Under the pieces are notes generated by a model. It ran no database searches. It worked only from the letters and a program-made list of their open reading frames with translations, and was not told the origin of the DNA. From Rhipidocladum racemiflorum (lineage: Eukaryota; Streptophyta; Magnoliopsida; Poales; Poaceae): a stretch of DNA of 64,000 bases. The DNA is taken from positions 3,100,001-3,164,000 of the forward strand of contig CM070583.1 in NCBI GenBank assembly GCA_036346355.1. The letters are read 5' to 3'. Shown one piece after another: positions 45,837 to 56,260 of this stretch (position 1 is the stretch's first letter; each line of letters begins with the position of its first letter). A program made the position numbers and the translations under genes.

Positions 45837-48059
45837 ATGGCCTCCAGTAGTCTTCCTCTCTCGCAAAACACCAGCGCTACCATCTCCACTTCCGCAGCCA
45901 CCATGCCTGCTGCTTCTTCCATCAGCGGCGCCATCAACGTTCGACTTACCCGCACAAATTTTTTGTTGTGGAAGGCGCAGGTTGTGCCGATTCTCTCCGG
46001 TGCCAACTACTTTGGCTACCTGGACGGATCTATCGTTGTTCCAGAACGATTGATCACCGAGAGCACTGGCGATACTGCCTGTCAGGTGGTGAATCCAGCG
46101 TATCTCACCTGGTATCGTCAAGATCAGACGGTTCTCGGCATCCTCAACTCATCCATGACTGAGGACGTCCTTGGGCAGATGATGGGCGTCACGACGGCTG
46201 CCCAGGCTTGGACAACTCTTCATGCGATGTTCTCGGCTCAAAGTCGAGCGAGCGTCATCAACGTTCGCACCCAGCTATCGACGATGAAGAAGAAGGATAG
46301 CTCCATCACTGAGTATTTCCAGAAGATGAAGAGTCTTGCCGATACTATGGCAACTATTGGTCACCCTTTGGCTGATGATGAGATAATTGGCTACATCATG
46401 GCTGGCCTAGGGCCAGAGTACGACGCTCTCATGGCGTCGCTTACTGTTTTCAACGCTCCTGTGACTCTTACTAATTTTTATGCTATGCTCCTGACGTATG
46501 AGGCGCGGCAGGAACTTCATACACAGGCGGGCGAATTCGTTTCCTCTGCCAACAATGTTGTTCGCTACAACAACAACCCAGCCAACAACAACAACAGTGG
46601 CCGTCGCGAGGGCAATAACAATCGTGGTGGCGGCCGCAGTGGAGGACAGCCTCGAGGACGCGGCCGTGGTCGCGGAGGCAGTCGTTATCGACCTAGGTGC
46701 CAGGTGTGCGGTATATATGGGCATGAAGCGTTGCGATGCCGCAACCGCTTTAACCATACATATCAAGCTGAGGAGCATCACGCCGGCAACTCAGCTACTA
46801 CTCATGGCTCCGACAGCGATGCTAACTGGTACTTTGACACGGGAGCTACCGATCATCTTACAGGCGATCTTGATCGTCTGACCATCCATGAGCGCTACAA
46901 CGGGAAGGATCAAGTGCAAGTAGCTAACGGCGCAGGTTTGCAAATTCTGCATACTGGGCATTCTAAACTTTCTGGCTCTTCGTTAGCACTTAAAAATATC
47001 CTCCACGTACCACAAATCCATAAACACCTTTTGTCTGTACATCGTCTTGTTTCCGATAATAACGTGTTTATCGAGTTTCATCCTCATTCTTTCTTTGTCA
47101 AGGACCGAACAACGAAGAAAATCCTTCTACAAGGTAGAAGCCGTGGTGGACTCTATCCTTTCCCTATCCGCCGGTCATCTTCATCAACTTTAGGTCGCCA
47201 AGCGTGTTCAGGAGTCAAGCTCACGTCGAGTCAATGGCATCAACGCCTAGGTCATCCATCAAATAATGTCGTCAAGTCTATTGTTCAGTCCAATAAACTC
47301 CCATGTGTCTCTCAAACTGAGTCTTCTGTGTGTGATGCATGCCAGCGCGCTAAAAGTCATCAGTTGCCCTACAATGTTTCTACTCGTGTAACCACCAAAC
47401 CGCTTGAACTCATTCATACTGATGTTTGGGGTCCTGCTCTTACATCTTCAGGTGGTTTTAAATTTTATATTAGTTTTGTTGATGACTTTAGTCGATTCAC
47501 ATGGATATATCTCCTCAAACATAAATCCGATGTAGAGCAAGTGTTCTATGTCTTCCAAAATCATGTTGAGCGTCTTCTCAACACCAAAATTCGTGCTGTT
47601 CAATCCGATTGGGGCGGTGAATACCATAGACTTCATCGTTATTTTCAGCGCACTGGCATCTCCCATCGCATTTCCTGTCCCCACACATCCCAGCAAAATG
47701 GAATTGCCGAGCGCAAACATCGACATTTGGTTGAGACTGGCCTTGCTCTACTAGCTCACTCTTCTCTTCCAGTTCGTTACTGGGATGAAGCTTTTCTTAC
47801 ATCATGTTATCTCATTAACCGCATGCCTAGCAAGATTCTTCAGAACATGACACCTATGACTCGCCTCTTGAACATTTCACCTGATTACTCCTTCCTTCGC
47901 ATTTTTGGATGCGCTTGCTGGCCCAGTCTTCGAAAATATAACTCTAGAAAATTAGAGTTTCGATCCAAAATGTGTACTTTCCTAGGATACAGTCCTTATC
48001 ATAAAGGTTATAAATGTTTGGATCGGTCTACAGGACGAATTTACATTCCCGTGATGTAA
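45837..48059 (+). CDS. Copia Gag-protease-integrase (5' part of the polyprotein)
   Basis: Starts at an ATG 37 bp after the primer-binding site; 740 codons. Gag (about residues 35-260, TRTNFLLWKAQVVPIL and the UBN2-type core) packages the RNA. A zinc knuckle CQVCGIYGHEALRC lies at about residue 288. The aspartic protease site is WYFDTGATDH at about 330. The integrase has the HHCC zinc finger (HQRLGHP at about 465, CDACQRAK at about 500) and core motifs HTDVWGP and QSDWGGEY. The second of these usually reads SDGGGE, so a G-to-W change sits next to the catalytic Asp. The frame ends at a stop at 48057-48059, 12 nt after the position where it leaves the polyprotein frame. Confidence 0.92.
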   Translation: MASSSLPLSQNTSATISTSAATMPAASSISGAINVRLTRTNFLLWKAQVVPILSGANYFGYLDGSIVVPERLITESTGDTACQVVNPAYLTWYRQDQTVLGILNSSMTEDVLGQMMGVTTAAQAWTTLHAMFSAQSRASVINVRTQLSTMKKKDSSITEYFQKMKSLADTMATIGHPLADDEIIGYIMAGLGPEYDALMASLTVFNAPVTLTNFYAMLLTYEARQELHTQAGEFVSSANNVVRYNNNPANNNNSGRREGNNNRGGGRSGGQPRGRGRGRGGSRYRPRCQVCGIYGHEALRCRNRFNHTYQAEEHHAGNSATTHGSDSDANWYFDTGATDHLTGDLDRLTIHERYNGKDQVQVANGAGLQILHTGHSKLSGSSLALKNILHVPQIHKHLLSVHRLVSDNNVFIEFHPHSFFVKDRTTKKILLQGRSRGGLYPFPIRRSSSSTLGRQACSGVKLTSSQWHQRLGHPSNNVVKSIVQSNKLPCVSQTESSVCDACQRAKSHQLPYNVSTRVTTKPLELIHTDVWGPALTSSGGFKFYISFVDDFSRFTWIYLLKHKSDVEQVFYVFQNHVERLLNTKIRAVQSDWGGEYHRLHRYFQRTGISHRISCPHTSQQNGIAERKHRHLVETGLALLAHSSLPVRYWDEAFLTSCYLINRMPSKILQNMTPMTRLLNISPDYSFLRIFGCACWPSLRKYNSRKLEFRSKMCTFLGYSPYHKGYKCLDRSTGRIYIPVM

Positions 48060-50125
48060 TCTTTGATGAAAGAATTTTTCCGTTTACTTCTGGAGCCTCT
48101 CCAGATTTATCCACTCTCACTACTCCAGTCTCTTTTCCAATATCCGAGCCAGTTGTGCAGAATGCTCATGTGCGCAATTACAACCTGTCGTTACTACCTA
48201 CTTACTCTGTTGATGCAGCTGCAGCTCCGATCGGTATCAGTCCGAGGGACATGCATGGAGTGCATGGTCTTGATCTTGGTGTCACCGCTCCAAGTGTGCC
48301 GAGTAGTGATCCTTCCACCATCGGCGCTTCACCTGGACCGATTTTGGCTCATCAAGCGCCTGAAATGGATCAGGCCCTTCCCGCCTCAGCCTCAACGATG
48401 GATCCCAAGACCGGCATAGCTGTTTCTCCAGCACCTGTGTCGCCATCTCCCGGTTCAGAATCTGCTCCGTCTTCTGTTCCCGAGCAAGTGCATCCAATGG
48501 TCACTCGTCTACGCAACAATGTTTTGCGGCCTCGACGACCCACCGATGGTACTGTCCGCTATGATCCTTCACGCCGGGCCTTCTTTGCAGAACCTACATC
48601 TCATCATATTGCTCTTGCAAATCCGGCATGGCGAGAGGCTATGGAGGCGGAATTTCGTGCCTTGCAACAGAACCAGACTTGGAGTCTTGTGCCACGACCT
48701 CCTGGCACTAATATTGTTAGTTGCAAATGGGTTTTTAAGACCAAACACAAGGCAGATGGCTCTCTGGATAAACACAAAGCCAGGCTGGTTGCTCGCGGGT
48801 TTACACAGCGCTATGGTATTGATTACTCCGATACTTTTAGTCCAGTTATCAAACCAGCAACAGTTCGTCTTGTATTATCTTTGGCAATGGCTCGTGGATG
48901 GCATCTGCGTCAGGTGGATATCAGTAATGCATTTTTGCATGGTCTTCTCAACGAAGATGTTTACATGCATCAGCCACCAGGTTTTGAGGATCATCAACGT
49001 CCGCACCTTGTGTGTAAACTCAACAAAGCCATATATGGTCTTAAGCAGTCTCCAAGAGCTTGGCATTCTCGTTTGAGTGATAAGCTTCATCAGTTGGGCT
49101 TTGTTTCCTCCAAGGCGGACACATCTCTTTTCATGCTTCATCACGATGGCGTCACCATTTATATGCTGGTTTACGTTGATGATATTATCATTGTTGGTTC
49201 CTCCTCCAGTGCAGTTGATACTCTCATTCGTCGGCTTTCTGTTGCATTCCCTGTAAAAGATCTCGGTCGCTTGCACTATTTTCTTGGGCTTGAGGCTGCT
49301 TACAATTCAGGGGGAATGACACTCACTCAGCATAAGTACGCCACTGATTTGATTCATCGCGCATGTATGGAGAATTGTAAGCCTGTCTCTGCGCCAATGG
49401 TAGTCACTGAAAAGTTATCCAGCGGACTTGGCCAAGCACTCAGTGATGATGATGCTTTCAAGTATCGAAGCATTGTTGGAGGCTTGCAGTACCTCACTTT
49501 GACACGACCAGATATCTCTTTCGCGGTCAACAAGGTCTGTCAGTTCTTGTCCAAGCCTACTGATGTGCACTGGGAGGCAGTAAAGAGAATATTGCGATAT
49601 ATCAAGGGAACCCTCAATACTGGACTAAGTTTCCGAAAGTCATCATCTTTCCTTCTTAGTGTGTTTACCGATGCTGACTGGGCTGGTTGTTCAGATGATC
49701 GTCGATCGATTGGCGGATTTGCGGTATTCTTAGGGCCGAACCTTATATCTTGGAGTGCTCGAAAACAGCCTACGGTATCTCGATCAAGCACCGAAGCAGA
49801 ATACAAGGCTCTCGCAAATGGTACGGCTGAAGTCACATGGATCCAGTCATTATTGCGAGAATTGAGAGTTTCACAGTCACGACCCCCTGTTCTATGGTGT
49901 GATAACTTAGGTGCAACTTATCTCACAGCCAATCCGGTGTTTCATGCTCGTACAAAACACATTGAGGTCGATTTTCACTTTGTGAGAGAAAAGGTTGCAC
50001 TTGGTGCCCTTGAAGTTCGTTTTGTCTCTTCTGCTGATCAAGTGGCTGATGCATTCACTAAACCAGTTACAACACAAATGCTCAATCGCTTCAAACGCAA
50101 TCTCAACCTAGTGGCTACCGGTTGA
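48014..50125 (+). CDS. Copia reverse transcriptase-RNase H (3' part of the polyprotein)
   Basis: Continues the polyprotein in a different frame; meaningful sequence starts at about RDVIFDERIFPF (from about 48048). The codons before that are out of frame, and the ATG at 48014 is not a natural start. The RT domain includes TWSLVPRPPG, KWVFKTKHKADGSLDKHKAR and the catalytic YVDD (about residue 387 of this frame). RNase H is at about 550-690 (FTDADWAGCSDDRRS and SSTEAEYKA). Stop at 50123-50125. As annotated it could be made only by a ribosomal frameshift, or not at all. Confidence 0.92.
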   Translation: MFGSVYRTNLHSRDVIFDERIFPFTSGASPDLSTLTTPVSFPISEPVVQNAHVRNYNLSLLPTYSVDAAAAPIGISPRDMHGVHGLDLGVTAPSVPSSDPSTIGASPGPILAHQAPEMDQALPASASTMDPKTGIAVSPAPVSPSPGSESAPSSVPEQVHPMVTRLRNNVLRPRRPTDGTVRYDPSRRAFFAEPTSHHIALANPAWREAMEAEFRALQQNQTWSLVPRPPGTNIVSCKWVFKTKHKADGSLDKHKARLVARGFTQRYGIDYSDTFSPVIKPATVRLVLSLAMARGWHLRQVDISNAFLHGLLNEDVYMHQPPGFEDHQRPHLVCKLNKAIYGLKQSPRAWHSRLSDKLHQLGFVSSKADTSLFMLHHDGVTIYMLVYVDDIIIVGSSSSAVDTLIRRLSVAFPVKDLGRLHYFLGLEAAYNSGGMTLTQHKYATDLIHRACMENCKPVSAPMVVTEKLSSGLGQALSDDDAFKYRSIVGGLQYLTLTRPDISFAVNKVCQFLSKPTDVHWEAVKRILRYIKGTLNTGLSFRKSSSFLLSVFTDADWAGCSDDRRSIGGFAVFLGPNLISWSARKQPTVSRSSTEAEYKALANGTAEVTWIQSLLRELRVSQSRPPVLWCDNLGATYLTANPVFHARTKHIEVDFHFVREKVALGALEVRFVSSADQVADAFTKPVTTQMLNRFKRNLNLVATG

Positions 50126-50126
50126 G

Positions 50127-50138
50127 ATTGAGGGGGAA
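50127..50138 (+). other. Polypurine tract of the copia element
   Basis: Purine-rich GATTGAGGGGGAA directly before the 3' LTR; it primes plus-strand synthesis. Confidence 0.8.
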
Positions 50139-50327
50139 TGTAAAATATCCTAGATAGCGACTAGGACGGGATGCTACAGCAGATACGCTGGCTATGTATA
50201 GAAGGTGCTTAATTATAGCAATTCTGTTGTAATCAGGAGATATCCCTTTCCATGTACTTATCCTCTCATGTATATAAAAGGAGGCAACCTGATGGGTTCC
50301 TCGTGTGGCAAAATCTTTCTCTTCTGT
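50139..50327 (+). repeat. 3' LTR of the copia element
   Basis: Identical to the 5' LTR over all 189 bp by direct comparison. Confidence 0.95.
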
Positions 50328-50332
50328 CACCT

Positions 50333-51275
50333 TCCTTAAAAAAACAACATACCAACGTATGATAGCCAGATAAAAAGAAAATCAATCGTATCTCTTTTTC
50401 TAACCACACCTACCCCTTCTGACCGTGCTATTACCCATTTCTCCTTCACGTGATAACTCAAGAGTGTAATTTTATTTGTTGTAACTTGTAAACATATGGT
50501 ATAATTTAATTATTTGATTAGAAAATATATTCCGTTGCAACATAATGCAGAGGAGAGAGACCAAAAAAAGAAGCCGTAATGTAGAGGATCATTATTTCCA
50601 TGATGAATAAATAAAAAAGGAAGTTTCCAAGGCGGTTTAATTTATTTCCAAAATGAATACATGGGTTTGTATTAATTGTTGTCAAAAAAATCTAGAGTAG
50701 AATACGTTTTGGACCGTCTGATGGGGTATCCGGCGATCGGAGATAAACGCTATTCGCTAATTGGAAAGATCAAAGCGAAAATTACGATCTAAGATGTTTT
50801 GTATACGCACGCGGTTTATGCGTGCTGCCGTGATTACGTAACTACAGCCCAAGCGTGAATCTGCACTTAGCGCAGCTTCGAGTAATCAAGGAACTAAAGA
50901 CTACGTAGAACCGACCGCCACTCATGTATCACCGCGCAGCAATAAATTAGAGAAATTTTACGGTGCATTATAGTAGTAATATATAATATGTAGTAAAAAT
51001 TAGATCTAACCGCTGATTTGTTAAGGGTATTTCTACTACTGTACTAACAGATGAAGTATAAGTAAATTCTAGTTAATCTAACTCATTGGATCGAAAAGAA
51101 TAAATAATTTATATTCAATTTAGTGTACTGTGAAAGAACTCATAGGCTATTGGTGTCAACGGCCATGGATTTGGGGCACGCGGCTCCTCCTGCGGGTTTT
51201 TGTTTCTTATGGGAGAGCCTAGATAAATTTAACTATGGCTAAAAATCTATCTAAGAAGATGTTGTTTCTGTAGTA
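50333..51275. other. Intergenic DNA, no gene recognised
   Basis: AT-rich and without a plausible gene. This is the pre-insertion upstream side of the SKS gene. Confidence 0.4.
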
Positions 51276-51537
51276 CTTCCTCCAGTTTGATAATAGATGT
51301 TGTTTTGGATATAGTGATGGTCAAACTTCTAAAACTTTGACTATCAATATATTTTTAAATATTTAAATTGGATATATGAAAATTATATGTGTAAACTTGT
51401 CTCTCGAGAAGTACTTTCATAATATTATAATTTTATTGGGTTTTATAAATATATTATAATAAAAATTAGCGGTCAAAGTTGTGTTTTGAAGACCGTGTCG
51501 ATGTCCAAAACGACATCTATTATCAAACTGGAGGGAG
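51276..51537. mobile_element. Stowaway MITE (262 bp)
   Basis: Ends CTTCCTCCAGTTTGATAATA and, on the right, TATTATCAAACTGGAGGGAG, flanked by TA on each side (51274-51275 and 51538-51539). The CTCCCTCC-type end and TA target are the Stowaway (Tc1/mariner) signature. Internal AT-rich, no ORF. Confidence 0.93.
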
Positions 51538-51539
51538 TA

Positions 51540-52191
51540 TCTAACAGCGATCGAATTGCACTAGAGCTCTACTGCTTGCCATCGGTGAGCATGGACAGTC
51601 GCACATCCTGTCCAGCAGATGGCTCCGACCTTAACTATAAGTAGATCGGAAGATCTGATATCTAGCGAAAACCGACTATACGTGTGTTTTTTTAAAAAAC
51701 AAACTCTCACGCCTTCATTTTTCACGGGATTACAATACTTGGCCGTATTGAAAATTTGAAATGGCACAACGCTTGCAGCCATGGAAGTCCAACATTAACA
51801 AGGGAAAGGTTTTGGTTATCTCCTCTCTCACCACCGGTTAAATGCTCGCTCGACCACTGCATCGGCGTGAGCCACCGGCCGATCTTGCTTGAACCGTGGA
51901 AACAGTTTCTACATCTACTGATTTGCCGTGGAAATTCTCGTGTGTTACGGAAGCTGCATGGCAAGGACAGCAAGCACAGGCGAACGGTGTGATTGATCAT
52001 CGATGTGCTGCCAAGCAGAAGCATTATTTTCTTGATGCAATCTGCCTCGCCGTCTGCTCAGTTGATAGCTAAGCTTTACAGACCACGAGATGGAGAGCAA
52101 TCAAAATTCACATCGATCTTGAAGTGGAAACTTGTTAGCTAGTGTCACCAAATGTTCATAAACTTCCAAAAGATAGAACAGATATGGTAAG
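51540..52191. other. Intergenic DNA, no gene recognised
   Basis: A short frame on each strand (for example near 51756-51992) has no family resemblance. Confidence 0.4.
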
Positions 52192-52793
52192 TGTTGTGAC
52201 TTATATCAGTCTTTTAGGATTTAGAAAGGTATGCTAGATGAATCCTAATATGATTATGATTCTTACTTTATTTCAGAGTAGGATTCCTATTTGCTTTGGA
52301 GGAGGACTAAAGGGACTATATAAACCTATAGAGTGGTTATGGAGAATCGAAGCAACTAAGAAGTCACAAACCAACTCATTCAACACAAAATGTGCATGAG
52401 AGGATTAGATGTTAGATTATTCTTTAGCACTAGATTCTTGTATAGGGTAAGAATCCGAGGGCCCAAAAAGGTTCGAGAGGTTGTAAGAAAGCAATAATCC
52501 CTTTTACTCTTTTGAGGTTGTGCTTAAAAAATTTGTGGGCGGCTTTAGCAAATCTTGTCTCTTGTCATGGTTATTTCAACATCGCTATTTTCGGTTCTCT
52601 CTGCAAGATTCATCTTCCTCATTCTTGAGATCGTGCACGCTTGTGCCGTATCCCACAAAACTTCGATCCTATCTAGGGTTGGTGCGCATAAAAAGGGGTA
52701 TCAAGGTGTAACAAGTGGTATCAGAGCCAAGATCAGATTAATCACATTTGTAAGAAGGTCTGTAAAGCTTCAGGTGACACAAAATCAAGATCA

Positions 52794-53690
52794 ATGTCGG
52801 CGAAGTGGAATCAAGTGGGGAAATTTGATGGCAGAAGAAATTTCAGCATGTGGCAATGTGTAGTGAAGGATGTCCTTGTCGAGCAAGAGTTAATCGCTAC
52901 TTTTGAAGGGGACAAACCAGAAAAAACGTCCACTGAAGACTGGAAGGTGGTGGAGCGAAAGGGTGTTAGTACAATTCGTGTATATCTTTTCGATGAGGTA
53001 AAGTATTGTGTGCTCAAGGAGAATTCGTCGAAAAAATTAAGGAAAACTTAGAAGAATTTTATATAGCAAAGTCGGTAACAAATCGGTAGGTGCTAAAGCG
53101 ATAGTTGTACCTGTTGCATATAGAGGAAGATACACCGTTCATTGACTATCTCAATGTCTTCAACACGCTTATCGCACAACTGACTAGTATGAATAAGAAA
53201 ATTAAGGAGAACGACAAGGTCGCCATACTGGCATCATCTCTACCACCATCATGGGAGCAATTAGTGATGAATATTCTAGTCAGAAAAGCGCTCTTAATTT
53301 GAACAAGTCAGCCGCATGTCTATTAGAGGCATGGTCCTTGAAAAAACCATCAAAATCTTCATACTCAAGGATTAAGCATTGGTTGCAACAGGTGTTGCAG
53401 GCAAAATCAAGATTTATATGAAGAGGAATGGCAAAAGCAAAGGCACACGTGTACGCTATCTATGTGACGAGGAGGGTCATATAATAAAGGATTGCATAAG
53501 TTTGAAGCAAATGAATGGTATATGCTCAATGGCGGTAGCAAAAGATGATTTAGATGTTCTTGTCATCAGTCGGCCAGGTACTTCTCATGAATGGATATTA
53601 GATTTACGTTGTTGTTTCTATATATGTTCAGCGATGGAGATATTTGACAAATAGTCTCTATGCCCGGCACATAAACTATTCACTTAGTTG
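52794..53690 (+). pseudogene. Broken copia gag with traces of protease
   Basis: Starts MSAKWNQVGKFDGRRNFSMW, followed by VVKDVLVEQELIATFEGDKP and STIRVYLFDEVKYCVL, the UBN2-type Gag core of copia elements. After a frameshift near 53050 comes EEDTPFIDYLNVFNTLIAQL with KVAILASSLPPSWE. A decayed zinc knuckle YLCDEEGHIIKDC (about 53455-53500) has lost one Cys position. A residual EWILDLRCC at about 53590 stands where the protease DSG/DTG should be. Several frames; not functional. Confidence 0.8.
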
Positions 53691-53840
53691 ATTGTAAGGA
53701 GTATGCAATTACTAAGGTGAGAGCAAGTACACTAGAGATGTATGATGGGGCACATCACACATTGACAAGAGTTCGGTATGTTCCTGGCATAAAGAAGAAT
53801 CTAATATATGTGAGATCGCTTGAACTCAAAGGTTGCGAGT

Positions 53841-54553
53841 TAGGGATGGCAATCTTACCCGATTACTCGTGTACCCGTGGGTAAAAACCCTAATAAAGGT
53901 GGATATGTTTCTCTTTTGTTGCCCATCGGTATGTTTATAGGGGCCAAACTTTATCCAACGGGTAAATGGATATGGACCGATTACCCACCACCTTCTACTG
54001 ACATGTGGGCCACAATAGACAACTAGTTGCCCCCTTGATCCCCAATTTGTGATACCTCATATTAGTAATTTGTGATTGGTGATGCCGTGATAGGTGATTT
54101 GTAATGTGTGTGATGATTGATGAATTGTTTCTATTTTAATTATTGAACTTGAGCATGTATAATAACTAATGAACTATTTTCATTTTAATTGTTAAACTTG
54201 AGCATATGTGTGTCATTTGACTGCATGTGTTATTTTAATTCTTAACCCTATGTGCATTTGAAATTTTGAATCATTGATAATCATTTTTCAATTCATAGAA
54301 TGTAGCTGATTTCCACAATTTCATCAAAAGGATTGTATTAATTGGTACTATTGCTCATTAGCTTGTAGTGCCCTTTGGTTGGAAGGATTATTGATGGTGG
54401 CGAGTAAACGGGTATACCCGCGGGTAACGAGTACCCGCGGGCGATGGGTATGGGCAAGATTCTTTACCCACCACCCTTCGTGGGTATATGTGGAAGATTT
54501 TGTCTGGAGGGCATGGGTATGGGCGAGCACTACCCGTGCCCGCCGCACCCGGG
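53841..54553. mobile_element. hAT-like non-autonomous element, right end truncated
   Basis: Begins TAGGGATGGCAATCTTACCC, the hAT end seen elsewhere here (TAGGGGTGGCAA), and carries subterminal ACCCG/GGGTA words at both ends (GGGTATACCCGCGGGTAACG near 54408). The right terminus should end TTGCCATCCCTA but stops at GCCGCACCCGGG, and no 8-bp duplication was found. Confidence 0.55.
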
Positions 54554-55676
54554 GAGTCATGTGACTTGTAAGGTATCACTTCAAGGTGGAGTCATGTGAG
54601 TTACTTGCAAAATGGCAGGTAATCTTGAGAAGTATTTTGGAGCAATTGAGGATGCCAATTGATGGGTAAACATAAAAGAAGGGCAACCAACAGGGAAGTC
54701 TGATAAAAATCTCGATCAGAAGAAGGAAACTATCATCAATAATAGGTACTCAAATCTCAATTGCAGTTATGTGCGAAACTGCAAAAATGGTTGCAAAATC
54801 AGGTAGGCACAAAGGCAAAGGTGTGAGCTATTAGAAGAAGGAAGATGTGGTAGAATAAACCATACGGTACTGACGAGCAGGTAAAGCTCAGAGGCGGTAC
54901 AAACCTATGGCATGGAGTGCTATAAGAATAGCAGTTGTGGTTAATCAAACTGCATAAAGAAAAGTACCCTTGGGTAGAGGGTTCAAAAGGCCAAGCATAA
55001 ACACCATCACACACGTTATGGTGATGTGCAAAAACCACCCCTATGGTAAGAGCACTCCCAAAGGTGAGAAGAAGAAAAAAAATGAAAAAATACAGAGCTG
55101 AATTGGAGCAGGTTTTTAGAGAAGAATGATGACTTCAATGAAAGATTCAATATGGAGATTATTAAGTATGTTGACTCATATCTAGTCTTATAGGATTTGA
55201 AAATATGTACTAAATGTAGGATTCTTACTTTCTTTTGTAGTAGGATTTCTACTTGCTTTGAATGATGACTAAATGGGCTATGTAAACCCATGGGGTGGTT
55301 ATAGAGAACCTAAGCAAAAGAAGCCACACAACAACTCATCTAAAAACAAGAGGGTGCATGAGAGAATTAGAGTCTAGGTTGTTCTTTAGCACTAAATTCT
55401 TGTATAGGACAAGAATATAAGAATCTTAAAAGGTTTGAAAGGTTGCGAGAGAGCAACAATCCATTGTACGTTTTTGAGGTTTCACTTAAAGAATTTACAA
55501 TCGGCTTTGCTAAATCATTCTCTCTCGTCGTGGTCGCTTCAACATCGTTATTTTCTATCTCTCTACAAGATTCATCTTCTTCGTTGTTGAGATCGTGCAC
55601 GCTTGTACTGTATCTCACAAAACACTAATCCGATCCAAAGCTGTTGCGCATAGGAAGGGGTATTAAAGCGTAACAA

Positions 55677-56260
55677 GATATTTGGCATTTGATAATAACA
55701 CGAGTAACTTACAGTCACAGGTGGAACACCAGATTGTTCCGAACAGTTTAGAGCAACTTTGATCTGAATCAGTTGTCAGTTGCACTCATCAGCAATCTTT
55801 TTTCCATTTTCACTGAAAATTGGAATTTGGACTACTGGCAGAAGGTGACGTTCTGTAGAATATAATAGCAATAAGTAATTGCAACTCAGATGATCTGATT
55901 TTATTAGACCCACATCACTACCTGAAACAAGAAATTGTTACCACCAGTGCTACTGCTATGCCGTTTGCAGAAAAGATACAGTTTGGAGTTCAGATCAATC
56001 CAGCAGAGCATTCAAATGAAAAAAACATAATACACATCTGACGGGCTTTAGCCATCTGTTTCCAATCTCGAAAAACAAAGGTGTTTTCAGTACAGCATCG
56101 TGAGATTTGCTAGCTAGCAAACAACAGTACAGACAGTCAAGAGAGAGTATCCTTCCAAGCAAAAGAGCAAATGCCGGTAAGCACTATCCTTGGCTGTTGT
56201 TATTACTCTTTATTGCAACAAAAGCCTGTGGAGCAGTGAGGATCTCGGAAAGGCATGTCT
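55677..56260. other. Spacer and probable 3' UTR of the transaldolase gene (minus strand)
   Basis: No coding segment recognised. Confidence 0.45.

Larger units (their letters stand above)
45599..50327 (+). mobile_element. Complete Ty1/copia retrotransposon (4,729 bp) with 5-bp target duplication
   Basis: Two 189-bp LTRs (45599-45787 and 50139-50327) are identical by eye. The 5-bp duplication CACCT occurs at 45594-45598 and 50328-50332. A primer-binding site complementary to initiator tRNA-Met directly follows the 5' LTR, and a purine tract directly precedes the 3' LTR. Gag, protease, integrase, RT and RNase H are present in the copia order. Identical LTRs mean a recent insertion. The coding frame is broken once, near 48047. 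Confidence 0.97.
52192..55676 (+). mobile_element. Decayed copia-type LTR retrotransposon lacking integrase and RT
   Basis: LTRs at 52192-52713 and 55169-55676 share TGTTG...TAGTCTT..AGGATTT, ATTCTTTAGCACTA, TTCTTGTATAGG and ATCGTGCACGCTTG. They differ at many positions, so the insertion is old. The primer-binding site TGGTATCAGAGCC is at 52716. Only a broken gag and a trace of protease remain between them; integrase, RT and RNase H are absent. A hAT-like fragment is inserted inside. No clear target duplication. Confidence 0.85.
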
